Of a stretch of DNA of 64,000 nt, positions 1-8,247 are shown one piece after another. Source of the DNA: Levilactobacillus wangkuiensis (GTDB lineage: Bacteria > Bacillota > Bacilli > Lactobacillales > Lactobacillaceae); the NCBI RefSeq assembly GCF_016861605.1, contig NZ_BOLM01000004.1:1-64000 (forward strand), read 5' to 3'. Under the pieces are notes generated by a model. It made no database searches. It was given only the letters and a program-made list of their open reading frames with translations, and was not told where the DNA came from. Made by a program: the position numbers and the translations under genes. How positions within the stretch are numbered: the stretch's first letter is position 1; every line of letters begins with the position of its first letter.

Positions 1-1
1 C

Positions 2-124
2 ACAGGTCTTCAAGAACATGCATCCGGTTATGCTTACGCCTTACTGTCCTGTGTTGCACTTGATTTGACAATTGGGGATCGAAAAAAACTTCCAGATATT
101 GGGACTTATTCCGCCGATTTTTGA
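2..124 (+). CDS. C-terminal end of an unidentified protein (partial)
   Basis: The frame is open from the window edge to a TGA, giving about 40 residues. The tail contains ALLSCVALDLTIGDRKKLP and ends in YSADF. The gene starts outside the window. I do not recognise the family; the shape could fit the end of an oxidoreductase or similar enzyme, but that is a guess. A TATAAT-like box lies just after the stop, at 134-139, and may serve the next gene. Confidence 0.45.
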   Translation, partial: TGLQEHASGYAYALLSCVALDLTIGDRKKLPDIGTYSADF

Positions 125-181
125 AAACTTTAGTATAATGAACTTAAGCAGTCATTAGGATTATCATTTGGAGGGATATCT

Positions 182-376
182 ATGAGTCAAGAATTAAACG
201 ATTTGGCCGAAGCAATCATCGCCTACCAAAAGAAATACGATAAGACAGACGGAGAGATGGCCTTTGGCTCTCGCATTTCAGTTGAGAAGTTTCACGGCAT
301 CAAGACTGGCGAACTGCAACCAACTAGTGAAGAACAGAGCTCGTTGAAGGGCTTAATTGCTTCAAAGCCGCACTAA
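182..376 (+). CDS. Small conserved lactobacillus protein, 64 aa
   Basis: This is a 64-residue soluble acidic protein with no signal peptide or membrane segment. A good Shine-Dalgarno (GGAGGG) sits just upstream of the ATG at 182. The N-terminal half (LAEAIIAYQKKYDKTDGEMA) looks helical, like a small helix-turn-helix or regulatory fold. It resembles what I remember of the LBP_cg2779 family of small lactobacillus proteins of unknown function, but I cannot check this. It is transcribed alone and ends at a strong bidirectional terminator. Confidence 0.75.
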   Translation: MSQELNDLAEAIIAYQKKYDKTDGEMAFGSRISVEKFHGIKTGELQPTSEEQSSLKGLIASKPH

Positions 377-407
377 CAACCAGCGCATTCTATTTAAGAT
401 CAAAAAC

Positions 408-465
408 AGCCGTTTCAGAAAAGTTTCGCCAGTCACCTGGCCGCCTTTCTGAAACGGCTATTTGT
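408..465. terminator. Bidirectional intrinsic terminator
   Basis: A stem of AGCCGTTTCAGAAA paired with TTTCTGAAACGGCT encloses a loop of about 24 nt. A-rich and T-rich flanks lie on both sides. It sits between the convergent 182-376 and macro-domain genes and can end both transcripts. Confidence 0.85.
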
Positions 466-480
466 TTATCTTTTAAAACG

Positions 481-996
481 TTAATCGGCCAAGCGATTCC
501 AGGCCGTCCGGTACGCGGTGGCCGTGGCATCGTCAAACGCCACCAACCGCACGTGGGTCAGGCCGGAACTGTGAGCCAATTCATCGCCAATCGTTTGGGT
601 CGCGACGGCCGCCGCCTCTTCCAGCGGGAAGCCATACACGCCCGTACTGATTGACGGAAAATCAACCGTGTGACAGTCGTGGGCGACCGCAACGCGTAAA
701 CTGTTGCGATAACAGCTTGCGAGCAACTCGGCCTCCCCCTGTTGCCCCCCCCGCCAAACGGGACCGGGCGTGTGAATCACCCAGGTTGCTGGCAACTTGA
801 AGCCAGGCGTAATCTTGGCCTCGCCCGTCTCACAACCGTTCAACGGCACACAGGCCGCAAACAGCTCGGGACCCGCAGCCCGGTGAATCGCGCCGTCGAC
901 CCCGCCGCCACCCAACAACGTGGTATTGGCGGCGTTCACAATCGCATCAACTTTACTCTGGGTGATGTCGCCCCGAATTACCGTAAAATCAGCCAT
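481..996 (-). CDS. Macro-domain protein, O-acetyl-ADP-ribose deacetylase (YmdB type)
   Basis: The protein has about 171 residues and is a single macro domain. It carries the ADP-ribose-binding signatures [18 protein letters not shown] near the N-terminus and STGVYGFP near residue 120. The family hydrolyses O-acetyl-ADP-ribose or removes ADP-ribose from proteins. I start it at the ATG at 996 ([10 protein letters not shown]) rather than further upstream. The AAAGGAG ribosome site lies in the last codons of the zinc-ribbon gene, so the two are probably translationally coupled. It is the last gene of a three-gene minus-strand operon. Confidence 0.9.
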   Translation of the reverse strand: MADFTVIRGDITQSKVDAIVNAANTTLLGGGGVDGAIHRAAGPELFAACVPLNGCETGEAKITPGFKLPATWVIHTPGPVWRGGQQGEAELLASCYRNSLRVAVAHDCHTVDFPSISTGVYGFPLEEAAAVATQTIGDELAHSSGLTHVRLVAFDDATATAYRTAWNRLAD

Positions 997-1000
997 CCAC

Positions 1001-1255
1001 TCACTCCTTTGACCACGGCCAGTGCCAGTGATGCTTCGGCTTGGCCGCCTGGTCATCCCGGTCCTTCAACCGCTTCATCCCCTCGCGGTACGGGTTGGCG
1101 TACAACGAGGACAAGTTCAATTTCTGACTAGCCGGCTTGGCTGGCTTTTCTGACTGCCGGTAGGGTCGGAGATCCGTTTGACACTGCGGGCAAACGTCAT
1201 CGTCCGCCGTCACAGCCGCACCGCAATGCGGACAAAATTTCAACGCTGTTGCCAA
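1001..1255 (-). CDS. Zinc-ribbon small protein
   Basis: This 84-residue protein begins with a classic double-CxxC zinc ribbon: CPHC at residues 8-11 and CPQC near residues 22-25. A linker and a basic tryptophan-rich tail ([10 protein letters not shown]) follow. Such ribbons are common at the N-terminus of small lactobacillus membrane-associated or regulatory proteins of unknown role. Its stop codon lies 4 nt from the start of the macro-domain gene, and its last codons hold that gene's ribosome site. The function is unknown. Confidence 0.85.
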   Translation of the reverse strand: MATALKFCPHCGAAVTADDDVCPQCQTDLRPYRQSEKPAKPASQKLNLSSLYANPYREGMKRLKDRDDQAAKPKHHWHWPWSKE

Positions 1256-1266
1256 GAGACTGCCTC

Positions 1267-1614
1267 CTATTCGTGGTGCCGTTGTTGCTGATGTGCTTGG
1301 TTCCGCGCCAGGTTTTTCTCGCGCGTTTCGGCAGCGGTCTTGGCCGCTTCGACCTTCCGCTTTTCCCGGTCGATGACCCGTTGTTTGGCCGCGGCCTTCT
1401 TCTGTTCTTCGGCGAGCTTACGCTTCTGTTGACTCCTGTAGCTAAAGTAGCTCCAAACCCCAACGGCCAGTAATGCCACCACGATTTGAATCGGAACCAG
1501 CACCCAGTTGACGTTCTTCGCAAAGAAGGCGTCATAGATGATCAACAACACCGCCATCGCGCCAACCACAGAGAGGGTGTCGCGAATCCAGCGCGGTAAA
1601 TTTTGCCATTTCAT
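1267..1614 (-). CDS. Membrane protein with coiled-coil tail
   Basis: This is a 115-residue protein with two hydrophobic segments (about residues 14-30 and 36-56). A long, highly charged helix rich in K, E, Q and A follows and should form a cytoplasmic coiled coil. It is the first gene of the operon with the zinc-ribbon and macro-domain genes; the next gene starts 11 nt after its stop. AAGGAG lies before the ATG. I do not recognise a named family. It may anchor a small complex at the membrane, which is only an inference from context. Confidence 0.8.
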   Translation of the reverse strand: MKWQNLPRWIRDTLSVVGAMAVLLIIYDAFFAKNVNWVLVPIQIVVALLAVGVWSYFSYRSQQKRKLAEEQKKAAAKQRVIDREKRKVEAAKTAAETREKNLARNQAHQQQRHHE

Positions 1615-1692
1615 GTAAAAAACTCCTTATGTACGGCAGCGCCATTCCGCGCCACCAAATTTCATTGTTTAGCTTTGGGGTTAAATCCGTGT

Positions 1693-1973
1693 TGTCCGCG
1701 CCTCCAGAATGGTGAAAATAAGCGTAGCACATTCGTTCCCGGCGGCGGGCTCAAACGGCCCTGCTGTGGGGCCCGGCTCCAGCCTGAGAAGCGGTCTTCC
1801 GCCTCGACTTGAAACCTCACCAAACCCGTGAGTTTCCAAGGTCGGCCCATGCTCTAAACTGAGAAAATCACTCAGTTAAGACCATCGACACAGCTGGTCG
1901 GTTTGGCCCGCCTCTGGTCACTAACAGCGGCCACGCATTTTCACCATCCCTGCGGCTAACATTGGTTTAACCC
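1693..1973 (+). repeat. LSR structured repeat, subtype A
   Basis: This is a full-length copy, read on the + strand from TGTCCGCGCCTCC to GGCTAACATTGGTTTAACCC. The outer stem pairs AATGGTGAAAAT with ATTTTCACCAT. The inner stem, hairpin C, hairpin B (CTTGAAACC..GTTTCCAAG variant) and hairpin A (CTAAACTGAG..CTCAGTTAAG) are all present. It fills most of the 470-nt gap between the 1614 and 2084 genes. It is one of the few copies not placed after a stop codon in gene-sense orientation. It may overlap the promoter region of the 1614 operon. Confidence 0.85.
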
Positions 1974-2083
1974 GTAACTAAACGGTTTGTCACCGACATG
2001 AGTTGTTCTCATGCCTTAACTATTTTTATCACTTGAGCTTGATTTCTCAAACTTCTAACAAAAAGACTTTAGGCAACACCGTT

Positions 2084-3247
2084 TTACAAATCGCCTTCGA
2101 CCCGCAACTGGTGTTCCGTGAGGTAGGCGTCGAGGTAGCCGAATGACAGCTCCTCCACGTCTGCGATGCGGTAGGCCTTGCCGACCTGGTCGATTTCGTC
2201 TTCCGAAACCTCGTGGAAAATGAAGCGTTCGCCACCGACCCGACTGGGGTAACCAGTCTGACTGTCGTTATCCTTGAGTTTCACGTGGATAATCGTCCGG
2301 AACGTCGCGGCCTGACTCAGCCGTTCGCGGAACTGGTCCACCGTGGCATCAAAGAGACGTTCGTCATTTAACACCGGTTGCAGCGGTTGTTGGCGCGCCC
2401 GGTTCAGTAGCGAGAAGAGCCGCATCGTTTGGAGATAATCGGATTCGACCACGATGGCGTTCACATCGCTCAGCCGCATCAGGGTGTAGCCCCCGAATTG
2501 CCCCGACATATCGAGCAGGTTCATGATGACTGAATCGTCCGTCAACACGTTGATCTGCCCCACGAAGAAGAGGTCCTTGTTGTGCTTGGGAATCAGCGCC
2601 ACCAAGGGATCCTTCCCGGCTAGCTGTTGCAAGGTATCGCGGAATTGGGTGGGATCCTCGACCGCCACCTGTTCCACGTGCGTGAGCTTTTGCAAATGGG
2701 GTGCCGCGATGCCCTGTAACGTTAACTCCTTGCCTTGAAACTCAATGACTTCAATGTCCGCGGGATTCAGAATCATCGCCGGCTGGTCAGAATAATCAAA
2801 TTTATTGATCAACTGCACGCCGACCTCTTCACTCGCCACACTGGTCACTAAGCCTTCATAAAAATGTTCATCATTTTTTAAAACCAACATGATCACCAGG
2901 TGATCGACCCACGCGTGGCTCAAAACCTGCCGCCGCAAATCGCGTTGGGTGTCGAATTTCATGGTCAGCCCACCGGCTTGAATAAAGCGCTCTTCTTGCG
3001 CCGTCTTCATCCGAAAGGACATGTTGTCCAGATCATCACTAGAGAATTCGACCTCATCGATCACGTTCAGCGCCAGGAAGACCGCACCGTCCGGCAACCC
3101 AAAATCATCGTAGGTTGCAAGAATGATGCCCGTCTCACCGACCGTCGTCACGTAACCGGTGTAGACGACCTCCTGGTTCGTTTGGTAAACGTTGACCAGT
3201 AAGCGTTGGGCCAGTGCCCGGTTTAAATCATTCACAATTGAATTCAC
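2084..3247 (-). CDS. Uncharacterised protein with three Sm-like repeats
   Basis: The protein has 387 residues and no signal peptide or membrane segment. I see three related beta-rich modules at about residues 28-70, 129-171 and 227-270. Each starts with an aromatic-x-G strand (VYTGYVTTV, FYEGLVTSV, FFVGQINVL) and ends with a VIxxVE-like strand, much like the order of strands in Sm/LSm folds. No catalytic motif is visible. The start at 3247 has an AAGGGGG-type ribosome site. It is transcribed alone. The function is unknown; a nucleic-acid-binding or scaffold role is an inference from the fold guess. Confidence 0.8.
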   Translation of the reverse strand: MNSIVNDLNRALAQRLLVNVYQTNQEVVYTGYVTTVGETGIILATYDDFGLPDGAVFLALNVIDEVEFSSDDLDNMSFRMKTAQEERFIQAGGLTMKFDTQRDLRRQVLSHAWVDHLVIMLVLKNDEHFYEGLVTSVASEEVGVQLINKFDYSDQPAMILNPADIEVIEFQGKELTLQGIAAPHLQKLTHVEQVAVEDPTQFRDTLQQLAGKDPLVALIPKHNKDLFFVGQINVLTDDSVIMNLLDMSGQFGGYTLMRLSDVNAIVVESDYLQTMRLFSLLNRARQQPLQPVLNDERLFDATVDQFRERLSQAATFRTIIHVKLKDNDSQTGYPSRVGGERFIFHEVSEDEIDQVGKAYRIADVEELSFGYLDAYLTEHQLRVEGDL

Positions 3248-3356
3248 ATGACGACCCCCTTTTTTAGTATACGTTATCCCCTAATAGGTAAAACGTATTT
3301 ATCTGAAAATCTTACCATATATTGACAGAAATAGCCCGTCAGTAGTCGCGGCCCGT

Positions 3357-4340
3357 TTAGGATACGGCAGTGCTCAAGAATTGTTTGAGCTCGGCGCCCT
3401 GTAACCCGGCGCTCAGGCCCACTAATAGCTTAATCCGTGCTTTCTGCCCGTTCAGCCCCTGACACAGCATCAGCCCCATCTTGCGCAGCTCAATGCCACC
3501 GCCCTCGTAGTCATAAATGTCCTCGGCGACGCCATTATAACACCGTGACACCAGAACTAAAGGAATCTGCCGGTCTAACAGCCGTTGCACGGACGCCAGC
3601 GTTTTCGGTGGTAAATTCCCGGCACCCAGGCCTTCGATGACCACCCCGGCTGTCTCATCGTTATCGAGAAAATCAAACAGGCTCCCGTCCATCCCGGCGT
3701 AGGCCTTGATCAGGTAAACGTGGTCGATGACGTGATCAATATTGCAGGTATCTTCCCGAATTAATTTCTGAAAATAAACCGCGTGGTCCTTGGCAACGAT
3801 CCCAATCGGGCCAAACGTGGGCGTCCGGAACGTGGCCACGTTAGTCGTATGGGTCTTGGTCACGTAGCGGGCCGTGTGAATCTCATCGTTCATCACGACC
3901 ATCACACCATTTCCGCGTGAGGCGTCGTCTGCGGCCACTTCAATGGCGGATTGAAAATTGTACAGGCCATCGGAACCAACCTCATTAGAGGAGCGCATAG
4001 CCCCCGTCACGACAACGGGAATCGTGCTGGGGAGGGTCAGATCTAAGAAGTACGCCGTTTCTTCCAGCGTATCCGTCCCATGGGTGATGACCACGCCATC
4101 GATGCCATCCTTCTCGGCCTGGTCGATGCGTTCCTTGATCTGTAGCATCTCCACCGGCGTCATGTGGGGAGATGGCAAATTAAACATTTCATCGGTAAAC
4201 AATTCCACCCGTCCGGCCAGAATCGTTTCCTGTTGGGCAATCGGGTTCTGCGCGTTCGGCACAACTTCCCCCTGATCATTTTGCGACATGGAAATCGTCC
4301 CACCGGTATGAATGGCTAAAATTTTCTTCACAGTTGTCAA
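3357..4340 (-). CDS. ansA: L-asparaginase, cytoplasmic type
   Basis: This 327-residue enzyme hydrolyses L-asparagine to aspartate and ammonia. The N-terminal HTGGTISM motif (residues 11-18) carries the first catalytic threonine. ITHGTDTLEET near residue 90 carries the second threonine and aspartate. Neither a signal peptide nor a lipobox is seen, so it should be cytoplasmic. The length fits type I enzymes. It is monocistronic, on the minus strand. Confidence 0.95.
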   Translation of the reverse strand: MTTVKKILAIHTGGTISMSQNDQGEVVPNAQNPIAQQETILAGRVELFTDEMFNLPSPHMTPVEMLQIKERIDQAEKDGIDGVVITHGTDTLEETAYFLDLTLPSTIPVVVTGAMRSSNEVGSDGLYNFQSAIEVAADDASRGNGVMVVMNDEIHTARYVTKTHTTNVATFRTPTFGPIGIVAKDHAVYFQKLIREDTCNIDHVIDHVYLIKAYAGMDGSLFDFLDNDETAGVVIEGLGAGNLPPKTLASVQRLLDRQIPLVLVSRCYNGVAEDIYDYEGGGIELRKMGLMLCQGLNGQKARIKLLVGLSAGLQGAELKQFLSTAVS

Positions 4341-4423
4341 CTTCTTTCAGTATTAGTTAATTTCATTGAATGTTTTATGTTTATTGGTTATCCCTGGAAT
4401 AATGTTGCGGTAAGTCTGGTTCG

Positions 4424-4475
4424 GTCACGATCATGACAGCTTGGCGCCACCTATTGCAACACGGCCAGTCGTGAC
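4424..4475. repeat. Inverted repeat with GTCACGA arms
   Basis: GTCACGA at 4424 pairs with TCGTGAC at 4469, with a 38-nt spacer. The spacer and 3' arm (CCACCT, ACGGCCAG) resemble those of another inverted repeat at 59467-59506. No T-run follows, so it is not an ordinary terminator. The rest of this intergenic stretch holds only the miniature LSR copy. Confidence 0.4.
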
Positions 4476-4600
4476 GTAATCATCTACTCGACAGGCTTAG
4501 CTGGAGTTACATTCTCAACTCAGCCAACCATCGAAATACACCGACACACCCCAATCTATCGCAGCCACCAAAGCAACTTGTAGCAAAACCATCCACTCGG

Positions 4601-4692
4601 CGGGCTAAACCAGTGTCAGCCACAGGGCTGGGAAAACTGGGTCGGTCGTGGGAGTGACCAGGCCCAGTTTTCACCAGCCCGGAGGCGCTGCA
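4601..4692 (-). repeat. LSR miniature: outer stem only, interior deleted
   Basis: The conserved tail CGGGCTAAACCAG and the full 5' arm of the outer stem are followed directly by GAGTGACCAGG and the full 3' arm. The inner stem and all three hairpins are missing. The arms pair for about 30 bp (GGGCTGGGAAAACTGGG with CCCAGTTTTCACCAGCCC). It is therefore an internal-deletion derivative of a subtype A copy. Confidence 0.85.
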
Positions 4693-4793
4693 AGAAACAA
4701 AAGGTTCGAACCAAGCCCGCCAAGTAGATTCGTTATCCACATTGTACCGTATTTGCGATAGAATTAAGTTAGAATTCAGAGAGGATGTTAAAA

Positions 4794-4973
4794 ATGTCCA
4801 AAAGAGAAGACGAAGAAAAAGGCTACATCCCAGGCGTCCACGTCCACCCCAAAAAGTACAGCTCATCCGGGGGTATCGCCGACTGGGGCCCGCTCCTGAC
4901 TTGGTTCAACGGTCTAGTCAAATCTTTGTGGAACTGGCTCAAAGGACTCTGGTCGAAACATAAGGCCTCCTAA
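4794..4973 (+). CDS. Small tryptophan-rich amphipathic peptide, 59 aa
   Basis: The N-terminal half is charged (MSKREDEEKGYIPGVHVHP). The C-terminal half is a cationic amphipathic helix with five tryptophans (WFNGLVKSLWNWLKGLWSK). I start it at 4794 because AGAGAGG lies 9 nt upstream; an ATG at 4785 in frame is less well placed. No leader cleavage site or immunity gene is obvious. The tail looks membrane-active, like leaderless bacteriocins or small toxins, but no family is recognised. The guanine riboswitch of pbuX follows. Confidence 0.65.
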   Translation: MSKREDEEKGYIPGVHVHPKKYSSSGGIADWGPLLTWFNGLVKSLWNWLKGLWSKHKAS

Positions 4974-5036
4974 ATCGGTATTGTTATTTTTATTTTTCAG
5001 TGGTAAAGTAAATGACATTCCATTAAAAAAATAAGT

Positions 5037-5110
5037 GATTGCCTATATAATGCCAAGATAAGGTTGGCGAGTTTCTACCCAGAGCCGTAAACTCTGGACT
5101 ATGAGCAAAT
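5037..5110 (+). ncRNA. Purine riboswitch aptamer, guanine class
   Basis: The conserved core is intact: TATAAT, then P2 GCCAA/TTGGC, GTTTCTACC, P3 CAGAG/CTCTG with CCGTAAA in its loop, and GACTAT before the closing helix (TTGC/GCAA). The discriminating pyrimidine in GACTAT is C, which specifies guanine or hypoxanthine rather than adenine. It lies upstream of the xanthine permease gene, a typical target. Confidence 0.95.
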
Positions 5111-5163
5111 TGAGGACGAAACTCTTTTTGCCGATGAAAAGAGTTCGTCGGCGAGTTTTCAGT

Positions 5164-5192
5164 AGCCCCCTTTTTGCAAAGGGAGCTTTTTT
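5164..5192 (+). terminator. Riboswitch expression-platform terminator
   Basis: AGCCCCCTTT pairs with AAAGGGAGCT and is followed by a run of T. It lies between the guanine aptamer and pbuX. An upstream helix (ACTCTTTTTG with AAAGAGT, about 5121-5144) may compete with it. Ligand binding should favour termination and shut off the permease. Confidence 0.8.
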
Positions 5193-5246
5193 GTTTTCAA
5201 AATTAGCTTGGCGGCGTATGGACATCACGAGAAGGAGGAAACATTC

Positions 5247-6620
5247 TTGCAGTCCACAAAGTCCGCATCATCCGTTTCGTCATCAGAAAAAGGGCCAGCG
5301 TTACCCATGTGGCGCGCGGCCATTCTCGGTTTCCAGCATTTATTAGCCATGTACTCTGGTGACGTCATCGTTCCCCTACTGATTGGGGGCGCGCTTCATT
5401 TCAACGCCATGCAAATGGCCTACTTAATCAGTGCGGATATCTTCATGTGTGGGGTTGCAACCCTGCTCCAACTCAAACGCACCCCGCTGACCGGGATCGG
5501 CTTACCCGTCGTCCTCGGCTGTGCGGTGCAGGCCGTCACGCCCTTGAGCGCCATCGGAAATCAATACGGCGTCGGCGTCATGTACGGCGCCATCATCAGT
5601 GCCGGAATCTTCGTCTTTCTCAGCGCGGGCTGGTTTTCTAAAATTAAGAACTTCTTCCCACCCGTGGTGACTGGCTCACTCATCACCATCATTGGCTTCA
5701 CGCTGATTCCGGTTGGCTTCCAAGACCTGGGTGGTGGGGACGCCGCGGCCAAGAACTTCGGTGATCCCAAGATGTTACTGGTCGGCTTCCTCACGATGGG
5801 CATCATTTTAGGACTAAATGCCTTCGCCAAGGGCTTTCTTAAGTCCTTGGCCATTCTGGCGGGCATCCTGATTGGGACCTTCATCGCCGGTGCCATGGGC
5901 ATGGTCTCGCTAAAGGCGGTCGGCCAAGCCAGCTGGTTCCACCTGCCCCAATTTTTCTACTTTGGCACGCCCAAGTTTGAGTGGTCATCCATCGTCACCA
6001 TGATCCTGGTCTCCCTGACCACCATGGTTGAATCGACCGGGGTCTTCTTCGCTTTAGGCGATATCACCGGCAAGAAGATTGGCGAACAGGATTTGAAACG
6101 TGGGTACCGTGCGGAAGGCATCGCCGTTATTCTCGGTGGGCTCTTCAACACCTTCCCCTACTCGACCTTCTCCGAGAACGTTGGGGTCGTACAGTTGTCC
6201 GGCGTGAAAACGCGGAAGCCCCTGTACTTCTCGGCCGCCTTCTTGATGCTGTTGGGTCTGTTGCCTAAGATTGGCGCACTGGCCACGGTCATCCCCGACG
6301 CTGTCCTGGGTGGCGCCATGATCGTCATGTTCGGGATGGTTGGGGTTCAAGGGATTCGGATGCTCCAACAGGTTGATTTCCAAAATAACAACAACCTGTT
6401 AGTCTCCGCCATCTCCATTGGCCTGGGCTTAGGCGTCACCGTCTATCCTCAGATTTTTCAAGCCCTGCCCCAATCCTTACAAATCGTGATGAACAATGGG
6501 GTCGTCATCGGCAGTTTCTCCGCCGTGCTCTTGAATATCATCTTCAACATGCGACCCAACCGCGCTGTAACGACCGCCCAAGCGCAGGTCAACAGCGACG
6601 CCCAACCTCAAAATAAATAA
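5247..6620 (+). CDS. pbuX: Xanthine/guanine permease (NCS2 family)
   Basis: This protein of about 457 residues belongs to the nucleobase:cation symporter-2 family, which imports xanthine or uric acid-like purines. It has roughly 12-14 hydrophobic segments from residue 20 on. The family motif FSENVGVVQLSGVKTR lies around residue 315. I start it at the TTG at 5247, because AAGGAGG ends 8 nt before it; the earlier TTG at 5208 has no ribosome site. The guanine riboswitch upstream points to purine rather than uracil transport. A strong terminator follows. Confidence 0.93.
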   Translation: MQSTKSASSVSSSEKGPALPMWRAAILGFQHLLAMYSGDVIVPLLIGGALHFNAMQMAYLISADIFMCGVATLLQLKRTPLTGIGLPVVLGCAVQAVTPLSAIGNQYGVGVMYGAIISAGIFVFLSAGWFSKIKNFFPPVVTGSLITIIGFTLIPVGFQDLGGGDAAAKNFGDPKMLLVGFLTMGIILGLNAFAKGFLKSLAILAGILIGTFIAGAMGMVSLKAVGQASWFHLPQFFYFGTPKFEWSSIVTMILVSLTTMVESTGVFFALGDITGKKIGEQDLKRGYRAEGIAVILGGLFNTFPYSTFSENVGVVQLSGVKTRKPLYFSAAFLMLLGLLPKIGALATVIPDAVLGGAMIVMFGMVGVQGIRMLQQVDFQNNNNLLVSAISIGLGLGVTVYPQIFQALPQSLQIVMNNGVVIGSFSAVLLNIIFNMRPNRAVTTAQAQVNSDAQPQNK

Positions 6621-6631
6621 GTTGTTGCGCA

Positions 6632-6674
6632 AACGACTGACTGGGTTCCTTTGCCCGAGTCAGTCGTTTTTTTG
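6632..6674 (+). terminator. Intrinsic terminator of pbuX
   Basis: AACGACTGACTGGG pairs with CCCGAGTCAGTCGTT and is followed by seven T. It lies 12 nt after the pbuX stop. Confidence 0.9.
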
Positions 6675-6843
6675 AGTTAAATATAATTAACATTATACTA
6701 TATTCATACATCAAATGACTTTCTTCCAATCGACATCCATGATAAGCTATTAGCACGTCTTATTTTTTCAGACAATAGCCCACTGTGTGACAGGAACCTT
6801 ACAAACGGTTAAGAGTCCTTTAGTTTTTCCCCTGCATCTGCGT

Positions 6844-6849
6844 ATAATA
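6844..6849 (+). promoter_or_regulatory. Likely -10 box of the ABC operon
   Basis: A perfect TATAAT (in GCGTATAATATAAGC) stands about 500 nt before the ABC ATPase start. No convincing -35 is seen, and no credible gene lies in between. If it is used, the transcript carries a long leader that contains an LSR copy in antisense form. Confidence 0.4.
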
Positions 6850-7034
6850 TAAGCATGTTCGAGATAGGATTAGTCAACAATCTCAGCATTTATAGTCGGC
6901 AGTTGGTTTTACTAGATTCAATGAACCATATGCCGAAACGATTTGAAACTAAGCGTCATAGTATCTATGACAGCCTTCCAGGGATGGCACAACGTCACTC
7001 TGCTACCCAGAGTACAGAACGGACCACACGATTG

Positions 7035-7308
7035 TGGCTAAACCAGTGTCAGCTGCAGGGCTGGGAAAACTGGGGCGGTCGTGGGAGTGACCAGAGGCGG
7101 GCCAAACTGCCCAGCTGTGTCGATGGTCTTAATAGAGTGATTTTCTCTATTTAGAGCATGGGACAACCTTTGAGACCGGTTCTCAGGCTCAAAGTTGAGG
7201 TGAAAGCCCGCCTTTTGGCTGTAACCGGCCCCACAGCAGGGCAGTTTGAGCCCGCCGCCGGGAACGGACGCGACCAGGCCCATTTTCACCAGCCCGGAGG
7301 CGCTGACA
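7035..7308 (-). repeat. LSR structured repeat, subtype A
   Basis: This is a complete copy with tail GGCTAAACCAG. The inner stem pairs CCAAACTGCCC with GGGCAGTTTG, hairpin A is CTTAATAGAG/CTCTATTTAG, hairpin B is CTTTGAG/CTCAAAG, and the outer stem closes with GGCGCTGACA. It is unusual in lying in the probable 5' leader of the ABC export operon, 42 nt before the ATPase start and in antisense orientation to it. Confidence 0.9.
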
Positions 7309-7350
7309 AGAAGACATTTAACCGCAAAACAATTGATAGGAGAATTTGCC

Positions 7351-8247
7351 ATGCTAAGCATTCAACATATCAGCAAAGAATTCGGCCCAGTCAAAGCCCT
7401 GAACGACGTCACCTTTGACGTCCCAGATGGCCAGATACTGGGCCTGATCGGCCAAAACGGGGCCGGCAAGTCGACCACCTTTCACAGTATCCTGAACTTT
7501 ATCGACTACGGCGGCAGCATTCAGTGGCAGGGCCACACCCTGGCTGCCGAGGATTTCGACCACATCGGCTACCTGCCAGAAGAACGGAGCCTGATGACCA
7601 AGCTGACGATTGAACAACAAATCATTTACTTGGCCCGACTCAAAGGTCAACCGGCTAAAGTCATTCGGCCCCAAATCGACGACTGGCTTCAACGATTCGA
7701 TGTTAAAGGGACCCGTAAGAGTAAGATCAACGACCTGTCCAAAGGGAATCAACAGAAGGTCCAACTAATCTGTACGCTGATTCACCAGCCCGACCTGTTG
7801 ATTCTGGACGAACCCTTTAGTGGACTGGACCCGGTCAACGCCGACCTCCTCAAGCAAGCCATCGTGGCGGCCAAGGAACGCGGCGCGGCCATCATCTTTT
7901 CCAGCCACGACATGGAACACGTCACGGCCGTCTGTGACCGCCTCGTGATGCTGCGGAAAGGCAACGTCGTGTTGCGCGGGACCCTTGAGGACGTGCGTGA
8001 ACAATTTGGCAAGACTGAGCTATTTGTCACGACCGACTGGACCACTGAGCAGCTTGCAACCTTAACCGGCGTCGCCAGTGTGACCCACCGGCACGGTAAC
8101 CGCTACGTCCTGCATTTGACGGACGCTGCGGCCGGCCCCGCCATTTTCGATGCCCTGACGCAGGGCCATTACATTGAAGAATTTAGCCAACAGCCACCGA
8201 CCCTTGATGAAATCTTCCGTTTGAAAGTGGGTGAGGAACATGTCTAA
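7351..8247 (+). CDS. ABC exporter ATPase subunit
   Basis: This ATPase of about 298 residues powers the permease encoded by the next gene. It shows Walker A GQNGAGKS (about residues 36-43), signature LSKGNQQKV, Walker B LLILDEPFSGLDP and the switch histidine in SSHDMEH. The C-terminal extension is like the NatA/YhaQ type used with ABC-2 permeases. I start it at 7351, where GATAGGAG lies 8 nt upstream. Its end overlaps the permease start by 8 nt, so the pair is coupled. The substrate is unknown; sodium or drug export is typical of relatives. Confidence 0.92.
   Translation: MLSIQHISKEFGPVKALNDVTFDVPDGQILGLIGQNGAGKSTTFHSILNFIDYGGSIQWQGHTLAAEDFDHIGYLPEERSLMTKLTIEQQIIYLARLKGQPAKVIRPQIDDWLQRFDVKGTRKSKINDLSKGNQQKVQLICTLIHQPDLLILDEPFSGLDPVNADLLKQAIVAAKERGAAIIFSSHDMEHVTAVCDRLVMLRKGNVVLRGTLEDVREQFGKTELFVTTDWTTEQLATLTGVASVTHRHGNRYVLHLTDAAAGPAIFDALTQGHYIEEFSQQPPTLDEIFRLKVGEEHV

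Noticed and set aside
742-1131. 129-codon frame opposite the macro-domain gene
   Set aside because: It is antisense to two well-supported genes with good ribosome sites.
6855-7154. 99-codon frame starting soon after a TATAAT box
   Set aside because: It runs into an LSR copy for its last third, has no good ribosome site and no recognisable protein features.
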